Below, piece after piece: positions 17,030 to 25,182 of a stretch of 64,000 nucleotides of DNA. The notes under the pieces are model-generated. The model was given only the letters and a program-made list of their open reading frames with translations, had not been told where the DNA came from and searched no databases. Origin of the DNA: JAXGQE01 sp040766585 (GTDB taxonomy: Bacteria; Bacillota; SLNR01); assembly GCA_040766585.1 (NCBI GenBank), contig JAXGQE010000004.1, positions 124,001 to 188,000 on the forward strand, written 5' to 3'. A program made the position numbers and the translations under genes. How positions within the stretch are numbered: position 1 is the first letter of the stretch; the number at the start of each line of letters is the position of its first letter.

Positions 17030-18068
17030 GGGACTGGGAACGAAAATTGCGATAAAATTTGATAAGGCTCTAACTGGGGACGTCTCTGGATTGACTCCGA
17101 CTCCTGTAGGTGGATATAAGACTGATTTAGATTCAAATGTGTCATTGAATAAGCCAGCGGCTGCAGGGCTAACTAGGACAACGGGGTATGAAGCTGGTAA
17201 AGCATTCGATAATAATGAAGCCACTCAATGGGAGCCTACCTATCGTGGACTAACATGGTTGAAAGTGGATTTGGAATCTGCACAGGATGTCATGGGCGTA
17301 ACGCTTCGTTCAGGGTCTGGCGGATATGCGCTTGGGTATTACATTGAAGCCAGTAATGATGACACTAACTGGGATTTGATTTACACTGCAACGTACCCAG
17401 ATTACAGTTTGGGAAGTCAGGCTTACGTAACGATTGATTTTGGAGAAGAAAAGAATTATAGATACTGGAGGATTACGATAACGCATCGCTCGGGCAACTA
17501 TCCCGGTTTTTCGATTGTGAATTACCATGGTAAAGTGGGCATTGGTAATGAAGAGGCATTCACGATTGCAGGACAAGAACCGTTGTACACAGAGATTCCG
17601 TCAGAAGTTTTGGGTCCACTGGTAGACGGAGACTATGAGGTAGCAAGTGTCGAAGCTCATCCGACAGAATTCAACACGATACTACTAACCATGACAGGGA
17701 TGGGCAAGTTCCGTAATCTGGAAGGGAACCTGACCGTTACTTATGATATGACGAAAGGGAATCTGGCAGGATTGGGTGGTGCAGTGTTGTCATTTGAGGA
17801 AGTGTTCACGCCAGCAGACTTGGAACGCATGATTAATCCGTATCTGGAGGAGATAGTGTCTGCGGAGATTGCAGACCTTGAACTGAGTTTCATTCCTATA
17901 GTACATATTGTTTTAGGTGATGGGCCATACCCGAATACGGGTATGAGAAACGAAGAAGATTACCAAGATGGGATTTTTTACTCTGGTCCAGAAAACTATG
18001 AAACGATTGCTGCTAGTATCACAGGTTTAGAAATTGACTTGATACACGTTGATGACCTTGATCCATAA
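17022..18068 (+). CDS. Tail fibre protein with a discoidin (F5/8 type C) domain
   Basis: The product has 348 residues from ATG 17022. Residues about 37-180 form an F5/8 type C (discoidin) carbohydrate-binding domain: K-A-F-D-N-N-E-A-T-Q-W, then W-L-K-V-D-L, I-E-A-S-N-D-D-T-N-W and Y-W-R-I-T-I-T. The rest shows beta strands and an acidic end. Such domains bind cell-surface glycans, so a host-recognition role is likely. Base composition is more A+T-rich than the head genes. Confidence 0.75.
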   Translation: MSKGLGTKIAIKFDKALTGDVSGLTPTPVGGYKTDLDSNVSLNKPAAAGLTRTTGYEAGKAFDNNEATQWEPTYRGLTWLKVDLESAQDVMGVTLRSGSGGYALGYYIEASNDDTNWDLIYTATYPDYSLGSQAYVTIDFGEEKNYRYWRITITHRSGNYPGFSIVNYHGKVGIGNEEAFTIAGQEPLYTEIPSEVLGPLVDGDYEVASVEAHPTEFNTILLTMTGMGKFRNLEGNLTVTYDMTKGNLAGLGGAVLSFEEVFTPADLERMINPYLEEIVSAEIADLELSFIPIVHIVLGDGPYPNTGMRNEEDYQDGIFYSGPENYETIAASITGLEIDLIHVDDLDP

Positions 18069-18082
18069 AAGGAGGGATTGTT

Positions 18083-19375
18083 TTGAGCAGAGTGTTGAAT
18101 TTGAAACAAAAAGCAACACTGCATAATAAATTTCATTTAGTATTGAATGATGCCCAAACTGGTGCTGTTAAACAGGAAGGATACGCTTACAACATTATTC
18201 TTAACAAAGGGTTTAGTCAGATAATAAACCATTTTGTCCATAACAGTGGGGCTTCTTTAAGCAATGTAATGTATTGGAGATTGATGCGTGCACATAATGC
18301 TTTCACAATGACAATAGGGAAAACGGCGAGATTTGGTGGAGTTATTATGATTGGTGAAGGTATTACAGAACCAACCGTTGAGGATACTAGTCTGGCCGGA
18401 TTTATTACTAGTATGGGGTCAGATTACTATGACCACGAATATGATTTAGATAATTTGAGAGGGAGTTACACACAGAAAGTTGTTTTTGATGAGACCGTAG
18501 CACAGAACAAAAACATCACCGAAGTCGGGCTGGGGTTTGGACCATTATCCACAGACATATCCACTCGTGCTCTAGTTGAAGATGCAGAGGGCAATCCCAT
18601 CGCTATAGAGAAAGGCACACTCGATGTTTTAACGGTTTATTCTACAGTTTATCTGGAACTATCACATTCCTATGGTAGTGGTGTGTTATTTGTTGAGGGA
18701 GATTATGCTAACGCTTTGCTCAGTATGTTTGCACTGAACGCATCTTGTGGTGGTGGTGGTTCAGTTTCTAACCGAGCCCGGCTTCGAGTAGGAACAAGTA
18801 GAGATTCTCTTGCTAAAGCGGATACATCCGCTAAAACTAGCGTCACTGATAAAGTTATCAACAACACCCTTTTAGTAACATCTACAGGAAATAAAATTGT
18901 CACGATAGGGACACGATTTGGTATATCTGAAGGAAATAATGCTAGCGGACTATCAGAAATTGGAGCTGATTTGTATGTCGGTGGTGCTGAATTCTCACCA
19001 GCATACACATCGACTGGGCACGCACCTCATTCGCTATTCAGAGCACTCCTGCCTATCACGGGCGTCTGGGAAGGGCATACAATTACTGATGAAGAACTTG
19101 GCACAGGTGATGGGATAGAAGATACTTTCACCACGACATGGGCTTCAATCGTAGAAAACAGCGAAGTGTTGAAAGTGAACGATGTTACCCAAACCAAGGT
19201 TACAGATTACACGATTAACTATGCTACAGGGGAAATTGTCTTCGAATCGGGAAGCATCCCAGCCAATGGACATGCTGTGACTTGTACCTATGATGTCGAG
19301 TTCATTCCGAAAGACATCAACCATGTGCTGGATATAAGTTTCACCATTCAGTTTGGTGATGGCAATGCAGTGTAA
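18083..19375 (+). CDS. Phage tail/fibre protein with shared C-terminal module
   Basis: The 430-residue product starts at TTG 18083, with AAGGAGGG before it. The N-terminal part (A-T-L-H-N-K-F-H-L-V-L-N, then G-F-S-Q-I-I-N-H-F) reads as a trimeric, beta-rich fibre. Residues about 335-420 repeat the L-G-T-G-D-G-I-E-D module of the protein at 15455. The gene looks more A+T-rich than the head and tape measure genes, consistent with exchange of host-range modules. No enzymatic motif seen. Confidence 0.6.
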   Translation: MSRVLNLKQKATLHNKFHLVLNDAQTGAVKQEGYAYNIILNKGFSQIINHFVHNSGASLSNVMYWRLMRAHNAFTMTIGKTARFGGVIMIGEGITEPTVEDTSLAGFITSMGSDYYDHEYDLDNLRGSYTQKVVFDETVAQNKNITEVGLGFGPLSTDISTRALVEDAEGNPIAIEKGTLDVLTVYSTVYLELSHSYGSGVLFVEGDYANALLSMFALNASCGGGGSVSNRARLRVGTSRDSLAKADTSAKTSVTDKVINNTLLVTSTGNKIVTIGTRFGISEGNNASGLSEIGADLYVGGAEFSPAYTSTGHAPHSLFRALLPITGVWEGHTITDEELGTGDGIEDTFTTTWASIVENSEVLKVNDVTQTKVTDYTINYATGEIVFESGSIPANGHAVTCTYDVEFIPKDINHVLDISFTIQFGDGNAV

Positions 19376-19387
19376 GGAGGCCTCCTT

Positions 19388-21217
19388 ATGCAGTTAACAT
19401 TTGAACACGCATTTGAGATCGGAGCGGGAAATAACCCGAGGGGTCTGCACAGTCCGGATGAGATTGTGCAGGTTCTTTTTTCTAGTGGCGGAGAACTGCA
19501 TGCAAAACACGGCAGCACTGCCCAGGGGATTTGGACAGATCTGTCACTTTCTGATGCATACAACATATGTGACGATGAGAATGTGCAGCATCTTCGGTCC
19601 AACTACTCACCTGGGAATGCGTACTACATCATGTGGGAATCGGACGATCGGCACCGATGGGTGGCATATCTTCTGCGGATGATTTTGACCAGGATGATTG
19701 CAGATGGATCCATTGAGATTCAGCCGCTAAACCCGGTCACAGGGTTGTCTTTAAGCCTGGAAAACCCCATGAGTGAACTGATCAATGAGCAAAGCACGCT
19801 GCTGCTGCCCGGGAATAAAATCGTGCTGAACTTCCAGAGCGGGAACTCTCGGCACATGGCTATGGGCGAATACTATCTGGATCGATCAGAATACTCGGTA
19901 GGGAGTCCTCAGATTCAGCTGCAGGCAAGAAATATTGTCGGACATGCGCTGATTGACCAGTCTTTGGATGATGATAGCAATTTTGATTACAACACGATTA
20001 ACCATCACATTGACAGCATCCTGGCGAACTCCGGCATTGCAAAGCGATATGTTGCAGAGACAGAAACGGCAGCGGGCATGGTGTACCCACATAATACCCG
20101 GGCAATGGATGCGATAAACGAATTCTTGCGCCTTGTGGCCACATGGCAGGTTCAGGAGGTCATCTACGGGGGTCGGCACGGTACTAAGGTCTGTGTTGGG
20201 CCTCCGGATGATCCGGAGTTTAATCAGCCGGCAGCTTACACAATGCAACGGGGGCGGGATGTGTTTGGGCGCGCGGTAGAAAGAGATCTATTGAATGTGT
20301 ACTCTCGTGTGGCCGTAAAGGCTGTGCAGCAGGGCGGTATTATTAAGCAGTATAGTCCTGCCTGGGTTGAACCGAACAGGAACACGGACTGGGAGATCGT
20401 CGGTGATGCAACAGTCGGCTGGGAGTTCGAGGTCACAGAAGAAGGGCTGTTTGCAGAGAAGTTGCTCTACTACCCGCCGCAGACAGGATCGCACAAAGTG
20501 CATCTGTGGCATTATCCATCCGGAGAATCCCCTGTGGTTATCGCTACATTCACGCAGAACATGGTTAGGTATTCCTGGCGAACGATGGCATTGGAAGAAC
20601 CCATTGAGCTGATCGTAGGCGATAAGTATATGCTGTCTGTGAACCTGCCGGATGCGGATTACTACAGCGCCAACTACTCTGCTCCCGAACTGGATCCAGG
20701 ATTGCTGGACAATGGGGCCTATTATGCTGCAAACCTGGACACATATCCTACGAGCGGCTTCATATGGCGGCCATTGATCAATCTCACATTGTCCAGGATG
20801 GTCACACAAGAAGACGGAGAGATTGTGGCCTATTCCGACATTGATCGAGTAGAGAGCTGGGTAATACCGCAAAAGAAAACACTGTACATCGATGCACCAA
20901 CCGGGACGCCAGCAGCGTCGCTGCAGGTGATTGCCGATGCTGTGGCCCAGAGGGTGTCAAGGTCCGGGATCGTGGAAGCCTTCACGGGTCCATTTCGCCC
21001 GCACATCCAGCCGGGGGATACAGCTCAGATTGTGGATCCGGATGGGCAGACACTCATTGGCGTGATCACTGGCATTAACCATCGTTTTGGCAACAACGGC
21101 TTTATGACTGATTTTACGGTGGATTCAGGAGGAGTATTGTCATCTGAACAAATTACTACCCTGGTAGAAAAGTTGATCCGGCAAAAACAGGTGGATACTG
21201 CTTCGAGATCTTATTAG
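19388..21217 (+). CDS. Large tail hub / minor structural protein
   Basis: The 609-residue product starts at ATG 19388 after AAGGAGGCCTCC. The N-terminal 200 residues hold strands and Y-Y-L-D-R-S-E-Y-S, followed by a region with H-H-I-D-S-I-L-A-N-S-G-I; the C-terminal end has P-G-D-T-A-Q-I-V-D-P-D-G and G-V-I-T-G-I-N-H-R-F, as in hub-type baseplate proteins that form a ring at the tail tip. A central beta domain (about 330-430) may bind ligand. No peptidase motif seen. Confidence 0.6.
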   Translation: MQLTFEHAFEIGAGNNPRGLHSPDEIVQVLFSSGGELHAKHGSTAQGIWTDLSLSDAYNICDDENVQHLRSNYSPGNAYYIMWESDDRHRWVAYLLRMILTRMIADGSIEIQPLNPVTGLSLSLENPMSELINEQSTLLLPGNKIVLNFQSGNSRHMAMGEYYLDRSEYSVGSPQIQLQARNIVGHALIDQSLDDDSNFDYNTINHHIDSILANSGIAKRYVAETETAAGMVYPHNTRAMDAINEFLRLVATWQVQEVIYGGRHGTKVCVGPPDDPEFNQPAAYTMQRGRDVFGRAVERDLLNVYSRVAVKAVQQGGIIKQYSPAWVEPNRNTDWEIVGDATVGWEFEVTEEGLFAEKLLYYPPQTGSHKVHLWHYPSGESPVVIATFTQNMVRYSWRTMALEEPIELIVGDKYMLSVNLPDADYYSANYSAPELDPGLLDNGAYYAANLDTYPTSGFIWRPLINLTLSRMVTQEDGEIVAYSDIDRVESWVIPQKKTLYIDAPTGTPAASLQVIADAVAQRVSRSGIVEAFTGPFRPHIQPGDTAQIVDPDGQTLIGVITGINHRFGNNGFMTDFTVDSGGVLSSEQITTLVEKLIRQKQVDTASRSY

Positions 21218-21230
21218 GGGAGGGGCGTAC

Positions 21231-21512
21231 ATGGAAGAGAAAATCAGCCAAAAACAGGCGATCGAGATCAACGAACGGCTGACGAGGATCGAAACCATCT
21301 TAACCGAGCGCCTGGGGGGATATCCGGATATGGTGACAATGGTCACGAATCTATGCTCAGAGATTTCGGGCATAAAGAAAGATCATGTGCACCTGGATGA
21401 GAGGGTATCTGACATGGAAGAAGATCACAAATGGATCACGCGCCTGGTCCTGGGAGCAGTTGTTTTGGCCATTGTGGCAGTGGTTCTTTCTGGGAAGGGA
21501 GGTTTACCATGA
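21231..21512 (+). CDS. XhlA-like lysis-associated protein
   Basis: The 93-residue protein starts at ATG 21231 with GGGGAGGGGCG upstream. It has an N-terminal coiled-coil part and a single C-terminal membrane segment (about residues 70-88, L-V-L-G-A-V-V-L-A-I-V-A-V-V-L), the layout of haemolysin XhlA family proteins that accompany holin and endolysin. It overlaps the endolysin gene by four bases. Confidence 0.7.
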   Translation: MEEKISQKQAIEINERLTRIETILTERLGGYPDMVTMVTNLCSEISGIKKDHVHLDERVSDMEEDHKWITRLVLGAVVLAIVAVVLSGKGGLP

Positions 21513-22156
21513 ATCCAATACAGTTCTACTTGGCAGACGGGTACAGGATTACCAGTCCCTACGGGTGGAGAGATCATCCCATTTCAGGGGTACGGTCCTT
21601 CCACCACGGAACAGATCTTGGCGGAAAACCGAGAGGCTATCCACTCAAGACACCGTTTGGGGGAGTCGTCATCGGCAGAGGTTTCACGAAAGTTTACGGT
21701 AACTGGATGGCCATTCGCAGCTTGCGCGCGAAGGTGGTCTATTTTTTTGCGCATCTTACAGAGTATACCGTAGCCGTTGGCCAAACAATTAGTTCCGGGG
21801 CCGTGATTGGGACCCTCGGTGCAACAGGGTCTGCCACCGGAGTGCATCTGCACTTTGAAGTGAGGCTGGACGATGGCAGCAGCAATGGCGGCGGTGTGTG
21901 GGGTGATCCGGAAAAGTATTATGAAGAGATTAAGGGGGTAAGCATGATGCCAGACAAACTGGATCGGAAAGCGCATTCCTGGGAAGTATCAGGCTTGCAA
22001 TGGTTAGAGGAGATGGGATATCTGGATGAGGGTGCTCATGAACCGCAGGAAGTTATGACCAAGGGGCTCTTCGGGACACTCATGAAACGGATGCGGTTTG
22101 CAGTAGATGGCCAGGTCACGCTTGGCCAAGGCCAAGTGGATAAAGCGAAACGATAG
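21509..22156 (+). CDS. Endolysin with an M23 peptidase domain
   Basis: The protein has 215 residues from ATG 21509 (M-N-P-I-Q-F-Y), after GGGAGGTTTACC. Residues about 14-140 are an M23 (LytM-type) zinc endopeptidase: S-F-H-H-G-T-D-L-G-G carries the first zinc ligands, and G-V-H-L-H-F-E-V the later histidines. It cuts peptide cross-links of peptidoglycan. The C-terminal 70 residues have a helical, probably wall-binding part with G-Y-L-D-E-G. No signal peptide, so release depends on the holin. Confidence 0.88.
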   Translation: MNPIQFYLADGYRITSPYGWRDHPISGVRSFHHGTDLGGKPRGYPLKTPFGGVVIGRGFTKVYGNWMAIRSLRAKVVYFFAHLTEYTVAVGQTISSGAVIGTLGATGSATGVHLHFEVRLDDGSSNGGGVWGDPEKYYEEIKGVSMMPDKLDRKAHSWEVSGLQWLEEMGYLDEGAHEPQEVMTKGLFGTLMKRMRFAVDGQVTLGQGQVDKAKR

Positions 22157-22168
22157 GAGGAATTGATA

Positions 22169-22474
22169 ATGATTGCCAGTTTTGAAACATTCTTTCTGGT
22201 ATTGCTCATCGCAGCCATGGTGGAGGCGGTGTGGGAGACACTCAAAATGGTGTGGCAGGAGGGGAAGTTTTCCTTCGACAAGCTGGGAGCTTTGGTGATC
22301 GGGTTGCTGATCGCATTTGGCAGCGGGATCGATATCGCAGAGCTCATGGGAATCCACATGAAATTACCCTATTTAGGGATCGTGCTGACCGGAATACTAA
22401 TAAGCAGAGGCGCGAACTGGATGCATGATTGGATAGGGAAAGTAAGACAAATTACTGATAATGACAATGCATAA
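22169..22474 (+). CDS. Holin-like membrane protein
   Basis: The product has 101 residues from ATG 22169, eight bases after AGGAGG; the TTG at 22163 is too close. Three hydrophobic segments are seen (about residues 5-22, 42-58 and 70-85). Small size, several membrane passes and position right after the endolysin support a holin that makes the membrane lesion at lysis. I cannot assign a named holin family. Confidence 0.65.
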   Translation: MIASFETFFLVLLIAAMVEAVWETLKMVWQEGKFSFDKLGALVIGLLIAFGSGIDIAELMGIHMKLPYLGIVLTGILISRGANWMHDWIGKVRQITDNDNA

Positions 22475-22489
22475 ACACATTTGCTTCAC

Positions 22490-22518
22490 AACCCCTCGAA
22501 AGAGGGGTTTTAATTTTT
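22490..22518 (+). terminator. Terminator of the late operon
   Basis: AACCCCTC, loop GAAA, GAGGGGTT, followed by a T-rich run. A stable 8-bp stem with a GNRA-type tetraloop, 15 bases after the holin stop, typical of a Rho-independent terminator. It marks the end of the structural/lysis operon and separates the exonuclease gene. Confidence 0.9.
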
Positions 22519-22575
22519 CCATAGAATACAAAAAATGTTATTGAGAATCGGACTATTTGAAAAGGAGATGGTTCA

Positions 22576-23676
22576 GTGAAATATTACAATACTTTCATGA
22601 AGATCTTACTCTTTCTTCTTGCAGGATTATTCTTGCTTTTATCTACTCTATATCCTTTTTTGCTTATCGTGGTTATTGGTTTAATTGTAATGGCACTTCG
22701 TATCGGCAAACCGCAAAAAACAAACACTGCACAAACAAACACAGTACAAAATGATCATACCCAAACACAGAAAGACTATAACTATATTTGCCCAAAAGCA
22801 CCAAAAACGGTGGAGCATAAACCCATAACCGACTATAGGGAATTGCCCGATAGACTCGTATTCATTGACTTTGAAACAACAGGATTATATCCTAGCCACG
22901 ACAGAGTAATCGAAGTCGGTATTGTCATTTCTGAAGAAATGAATATAGTTGATGAATACTGTCAACTCATTAATCCTAAAATGAGCATCAGTCCTGAAGC
23001 GACCAGAATCAACAAAATCACAGATGATATGGTTCGAGATATGCCTAAAATCGAAGAAATTGCCGATGAAATATGCAGTCGCGCCCAAGATCAAGTTATT
23101 GTTGGTTACAATATAAATTTTGATGTAAGGTTTCTGCTTGAAGAATTGTTCCGATGTGATATTGAAATGGATGATATACGTACCTTTGATGTAATGCAGC
23201 TGGTTAAAGATACTATCCCTAGTAAGGATTTACCTGATAGAAAACTAAAGACTGTAAAAAAGTATTTCGGTATCGAGACTGAAAGTCACCGTGCATTAGA
23301 TGATTGCCATACTACTTTTGAAGTATTTAAACGATGTGTTAAGCTGCAAGAGAACTACGAGATGCAGCTGAAAGCGGATCAGGCTGAAAGATTAGCCAAA
23401 CTAAATGACATGGAGAAAGCCTTCATCAAAGAAGTTGAGGATCGGTTGAAGTTAATAAATCTCGGTGACAGGCTAACATATGATGTAAAAAGCGATCGAG
23501 TAATCAATTTTCAGTGTGGGAACTATCAATTTGGAAGGATAAAACTTCGGGGTAAGCAATTTAAAATGCAACTTTTGGATAAAAACAATGTTATGTGGAT
23601 AGACATTGACACTTTGGAGGAAGCAATTCTGAATTTGAAGCACTGGATCAAATACTGCGAATATTTGCATTCCTGA
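22576..23676 (+). CDS. Membrane-anchored DEDDh 3'-5' exonuclease
   Basis: The product has 366 residues from GTG 22576, after AAAAGGAG. Residues about 8-42 are two closely spaced hydrophobic segments, then a polar linker rich in T, N and Q. Residues about 90-260 form a DnaQ-like exonuclease: F-I-D-F-E-T-T-G (DEDDh ExoI), N-I-N-F-D-V-R-F (ExoII) and H-R-A-L-D-D-C (ExoIII). The last 100 residues are helical plus a small beta domain. It lies after the lysis terminator, so it is probably expressed separately, perhaps during lysogeny. More A+T-rich than the structural genes. Confidence 0.8.
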   Translation: MKYYNTFMKILLFLLAGLFLLLSTLYPFLLIVVIGLIVMALRIGKPQKTNTAQTNTVQNDHTQTQKDYNYICPKAPKTVEHKPITDYRELPDRLVFIDFETTGLYPSHDRVIEVGIVISEEMNIVDEYCQLINPKMSISPEATRINKITDDMVRDMPKIEEIADEICSRAQDQVIVGYNINFDVRFLLEELFRCDIEMDDIRTFDVMQLVKDTIPSKDLPDRKLKTVKKYFGIETESHRALDDCHTTFEVFKRCVKLQENYEMQLKADQAERLAKLNDMEKAFIKEVEDRLKLINLGDRLTYDVKSDRVINFQCGNYQFGRIKLRGKQFKMQLLDKNNVMWIDIDTLEEAILNLKHWIKYCEYLHS

Positions 23677-23726
23677 CTACCGGGAAGGACGACTTCACTT
23701 ATTGTGCATGCTGGCTGTTAAAATCT

Positions 23727-23746
23727 ATTGCCATCTTATTGCCATC
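23727..23746 (+). other. Candidate integrase arm-type repeats, copy 1
   Basis: ATTGCCATC occurs at 23727-23735 and again at 23738-23746, exactly 11 bases apart. It precedes the tRNA-derived core by about 47 bases. Short repeats of this kind beside a tRNA attachment core are typical arm-binding sites for tyrosine integrases. A similar pair stands before the second core copy. Binding is inferred, not shown. Confidence 0.45.
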
Positions 23747-23762
23747 AAATATGTTGCAAACC

Positions 23763-23833
23763 GTTGATATAGCTCAATCCCTTCTTGAATGGCATTCAAG
23801 AGGTCAGCGGTTCGATCCCGCTTATCTCCACCA
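23763..23833 (+). pseudogene. Degenerate tRNA-Ala(GGC) at the prophage end
   Basis: A 71-base tRNA-like sequence. The T arm (23806-23822), anticodon arm (CTTGA, loop with GGC at 23791-23793, TCAAG), the 3' acceptor strand and an encoded CCA are intact. The 5' acceptor strand has two mismatches and the D arm is broken: GCTC is followed by AATCCCTT, with no GAGC partner. It is therefore a damaged or hybrid gene, as expected where an element recombined into the 3' half of a tRNA. Confidence 0.7.
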
Positions 23834-23842
23834 AAGAAAACA
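23793..23842 (+). repeat. Attachment-site core, copy 1 (50 bp)
   Basis: Fifty bases from the anticodon loop of the tRNA-Ala sequence through its 3' end and eight or nine bases beyond are identical to 24841-24890. This is probably the right junction (att) of the prophage. Identity starts at the third anticodon base, in keeping with integrases that cross over in the anticodon loop. Confidence 0.75.
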
Positions 23843-23845
23843 TAG

Positions 23846-23873
23846 AAACGGCGCGGGTTTGCGCCGTTTTTTG
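23846..23873 (+). terminator. Terminator behind the tRNA remnant
   Basis: AAACGGCGC, a six-base loop and GCGCCGTTT run into six or more T residues. It resembles the hairpin behind the second copy, with a one-base change in the loop, and probably derives from the original terminator of the tRNA gene. Confidence 0.85.
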
Positions 23874-24146
23874 GTGTCTTGCAATATGATCGAAATTCGC
23901 TCTAATTTGACCCTTTTTTGGGGCGATAGCTTCCAAGTAGCTTACAAAATTCTAAGCAAAGTTAACCTTCTTCAGTTCATCTTTGTAGCTTCTCTGTTTC
24001 ACCCGACCTGATCGAATAAGTGCCTACTTCAAGAGTCAACAAATCAATAATATATCATCTGAAAAGCTGACGTTTCTTAGCTTGACTATGGAACTTTTTC
24101 TAATATTGGGAGTCATAAAATAAACACAATAATAGGAGATGATTAC

Positions 24147-24779
24147 ATGAATGCAAATAAAAACAGAATAGCCTTCGTTATCGTACTTGTTCTGACCATT
24201 GTCATTACAATAGGTGCCATCTCAGCCCAAGAACCCAATCTAACGATTCCTTCATCACAAATTTCCGATCAGCTTCAGGGAAATGCAATCGTTAAAGCAC
24301 CCTTGAGGAATGGTCAACTACTAGTTTCTGTGAATGAAATGGATATCTTACTGAACATTTCAGAAGAAACTTTGGTAATTGATTCCATGACAGGCTTATC
24401 AAGATCTTTGGAAGATTTAAAAGTTAATGATTCGATTTTTGTCCATTATGTCAAAATAGCGGTGTATAGTATGCCGCCTCAGGCTCATGCAATTGCCATT
24501 GTTACTCAAGAGGAAGAGAACAAAAACCATGCGGAATTTTTCATTGTTAAAGAAATCATTTCAAGAGAAGACGGCGAAGTTCGTGCCATAAACAAGGAAG
24601 GCAATCTGATTGCTACATTCTTTCAGGAAAACCCTCTGATGTCGTACAAAACTGAACAAGTTATGACACTAGATGACATTGAAGTGGGTACAAAACTCTT
24701 TATTTGGTTTGAAGAGGTTCAAACAAGCTACCCAGGTCAAACACGTGTAATAAAAACTGTATTGGTGGGTCAGGAGTAA
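24147..24779 (+). CDS. Secreted or membrane-anchored protein of unknown function
   Basis: The predicted protein has 210 residues from ATG 24147, with AGGAG ten bases before it. Residues about 8-28 form a signal-anchor (hydrophobic run of I, V and T ending I-S-A-Q). The remainder alternates strands and acidic patches, including two similar halves (D-I-L-L-N-I-S-E-E and a later A-I-N-K-E-G-N-L-I-A-T-F), so it may be a duplicated small beta domain. It lies between the two attachment cores, so it may be cargo of a small element. No family recognised. Confidence 0.6.
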   Translation: MNANKNRIAFVIVLVLTIVITIGAISAQEPNLTIPSSQISDQLQGNAIVKAPLRNGQLLVSVNEMDILLNISEETLVIDSMTGLSRSLEDLKVNDSIFVHYVKIAVYSMPPQAHAIAIVTQEEENKNHAEFFIVKEIISREDGEVRAINKEGNLIATFFQENPLMSYKTEQVMTLDDIEVGTKLFIWFEEVQTSYPGQTRVIKTVLVGQE

Positions 24780-24800
24780 CGGAAATTATTAATAAATTGG

Positions 24801-24818
24801 TGCCAAATTGTTGCCATT
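24801..24818 (+). other. Candidate integrase arm-type repeats, copy 2
   Basis: TGCCA at 24801 and 24812, again 11 bases apart, within GGTGCCAA and TTGCCATT. They lie just before the second att core. The pattern mirrors the pair before copy 1, which suggests that each core was brought in by, or is recognised by, a related integrase. Confidence 0.35.
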
Positions 24819-24840
24819 GATAAAACAGTTGCATTTTTTC

Positions 24841-24890
24841 CATTCAAGAGGTCAGCGGTTCGATCCCGCTTATCTCCACCAAAGAAAACA
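24841..24890 (+). repeat. Attachment-site core, copy 2 (50 bp)
   Basis: Exact repeat of 23793-23842. Only the tRNA 3' part is present here: the sequence before it (a T run then CC) no longer resembles a tRNA. This is a second integration scar or the junction of a second element in the same tRNA-Ala site. Distance between copies is 1,048 bases. Confidence 0.75.
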
Positions 24891-24893
24891 AGT

Positions 24894-24918
24894 AACGGCG
24901 CGTGTTTGCGCCGTTTTT
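24894..24918 (+). terminator. Terminator behind att copy 2
   Basis: AACGGCGC, loop GTGTTT and GCGCCGTT followed by T residues. Same stem as the hairpin at 23846, with a different loop base, showing that the repeat and its flank come from the same ancestral tRNA terminator. Confidence 0.85.
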
Positions 24919-25182
24919 CATTTTTCTTGGTATTGCAGAACAGCCATAGTATTTATCCAATTTTTGAGAAAGCATACAAACAACATACAAAAATGATATA
25001 ATCATCATCAAGACAACTTGTACAATACTGTTGTTTCAATGACTTTCTATGGCATGGTGTTTGAGATATGGACTCATACAGTAGGTTTAACCCAATTGTA
25101 TGCATTCTTGTACAAGAGATCGATTAAAAATATACTATCATCAGTTGAAGAATCGACTATTCCACAAGACGGGGTGATATCA

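Noticed and set aside
25018..25182. N-terminal extension of the DUF2000 protein
   Set aside because: The added residues do not match the family and lack a ribosome binding site, while TTG 25183 has a fitting site and begins at the domain start.
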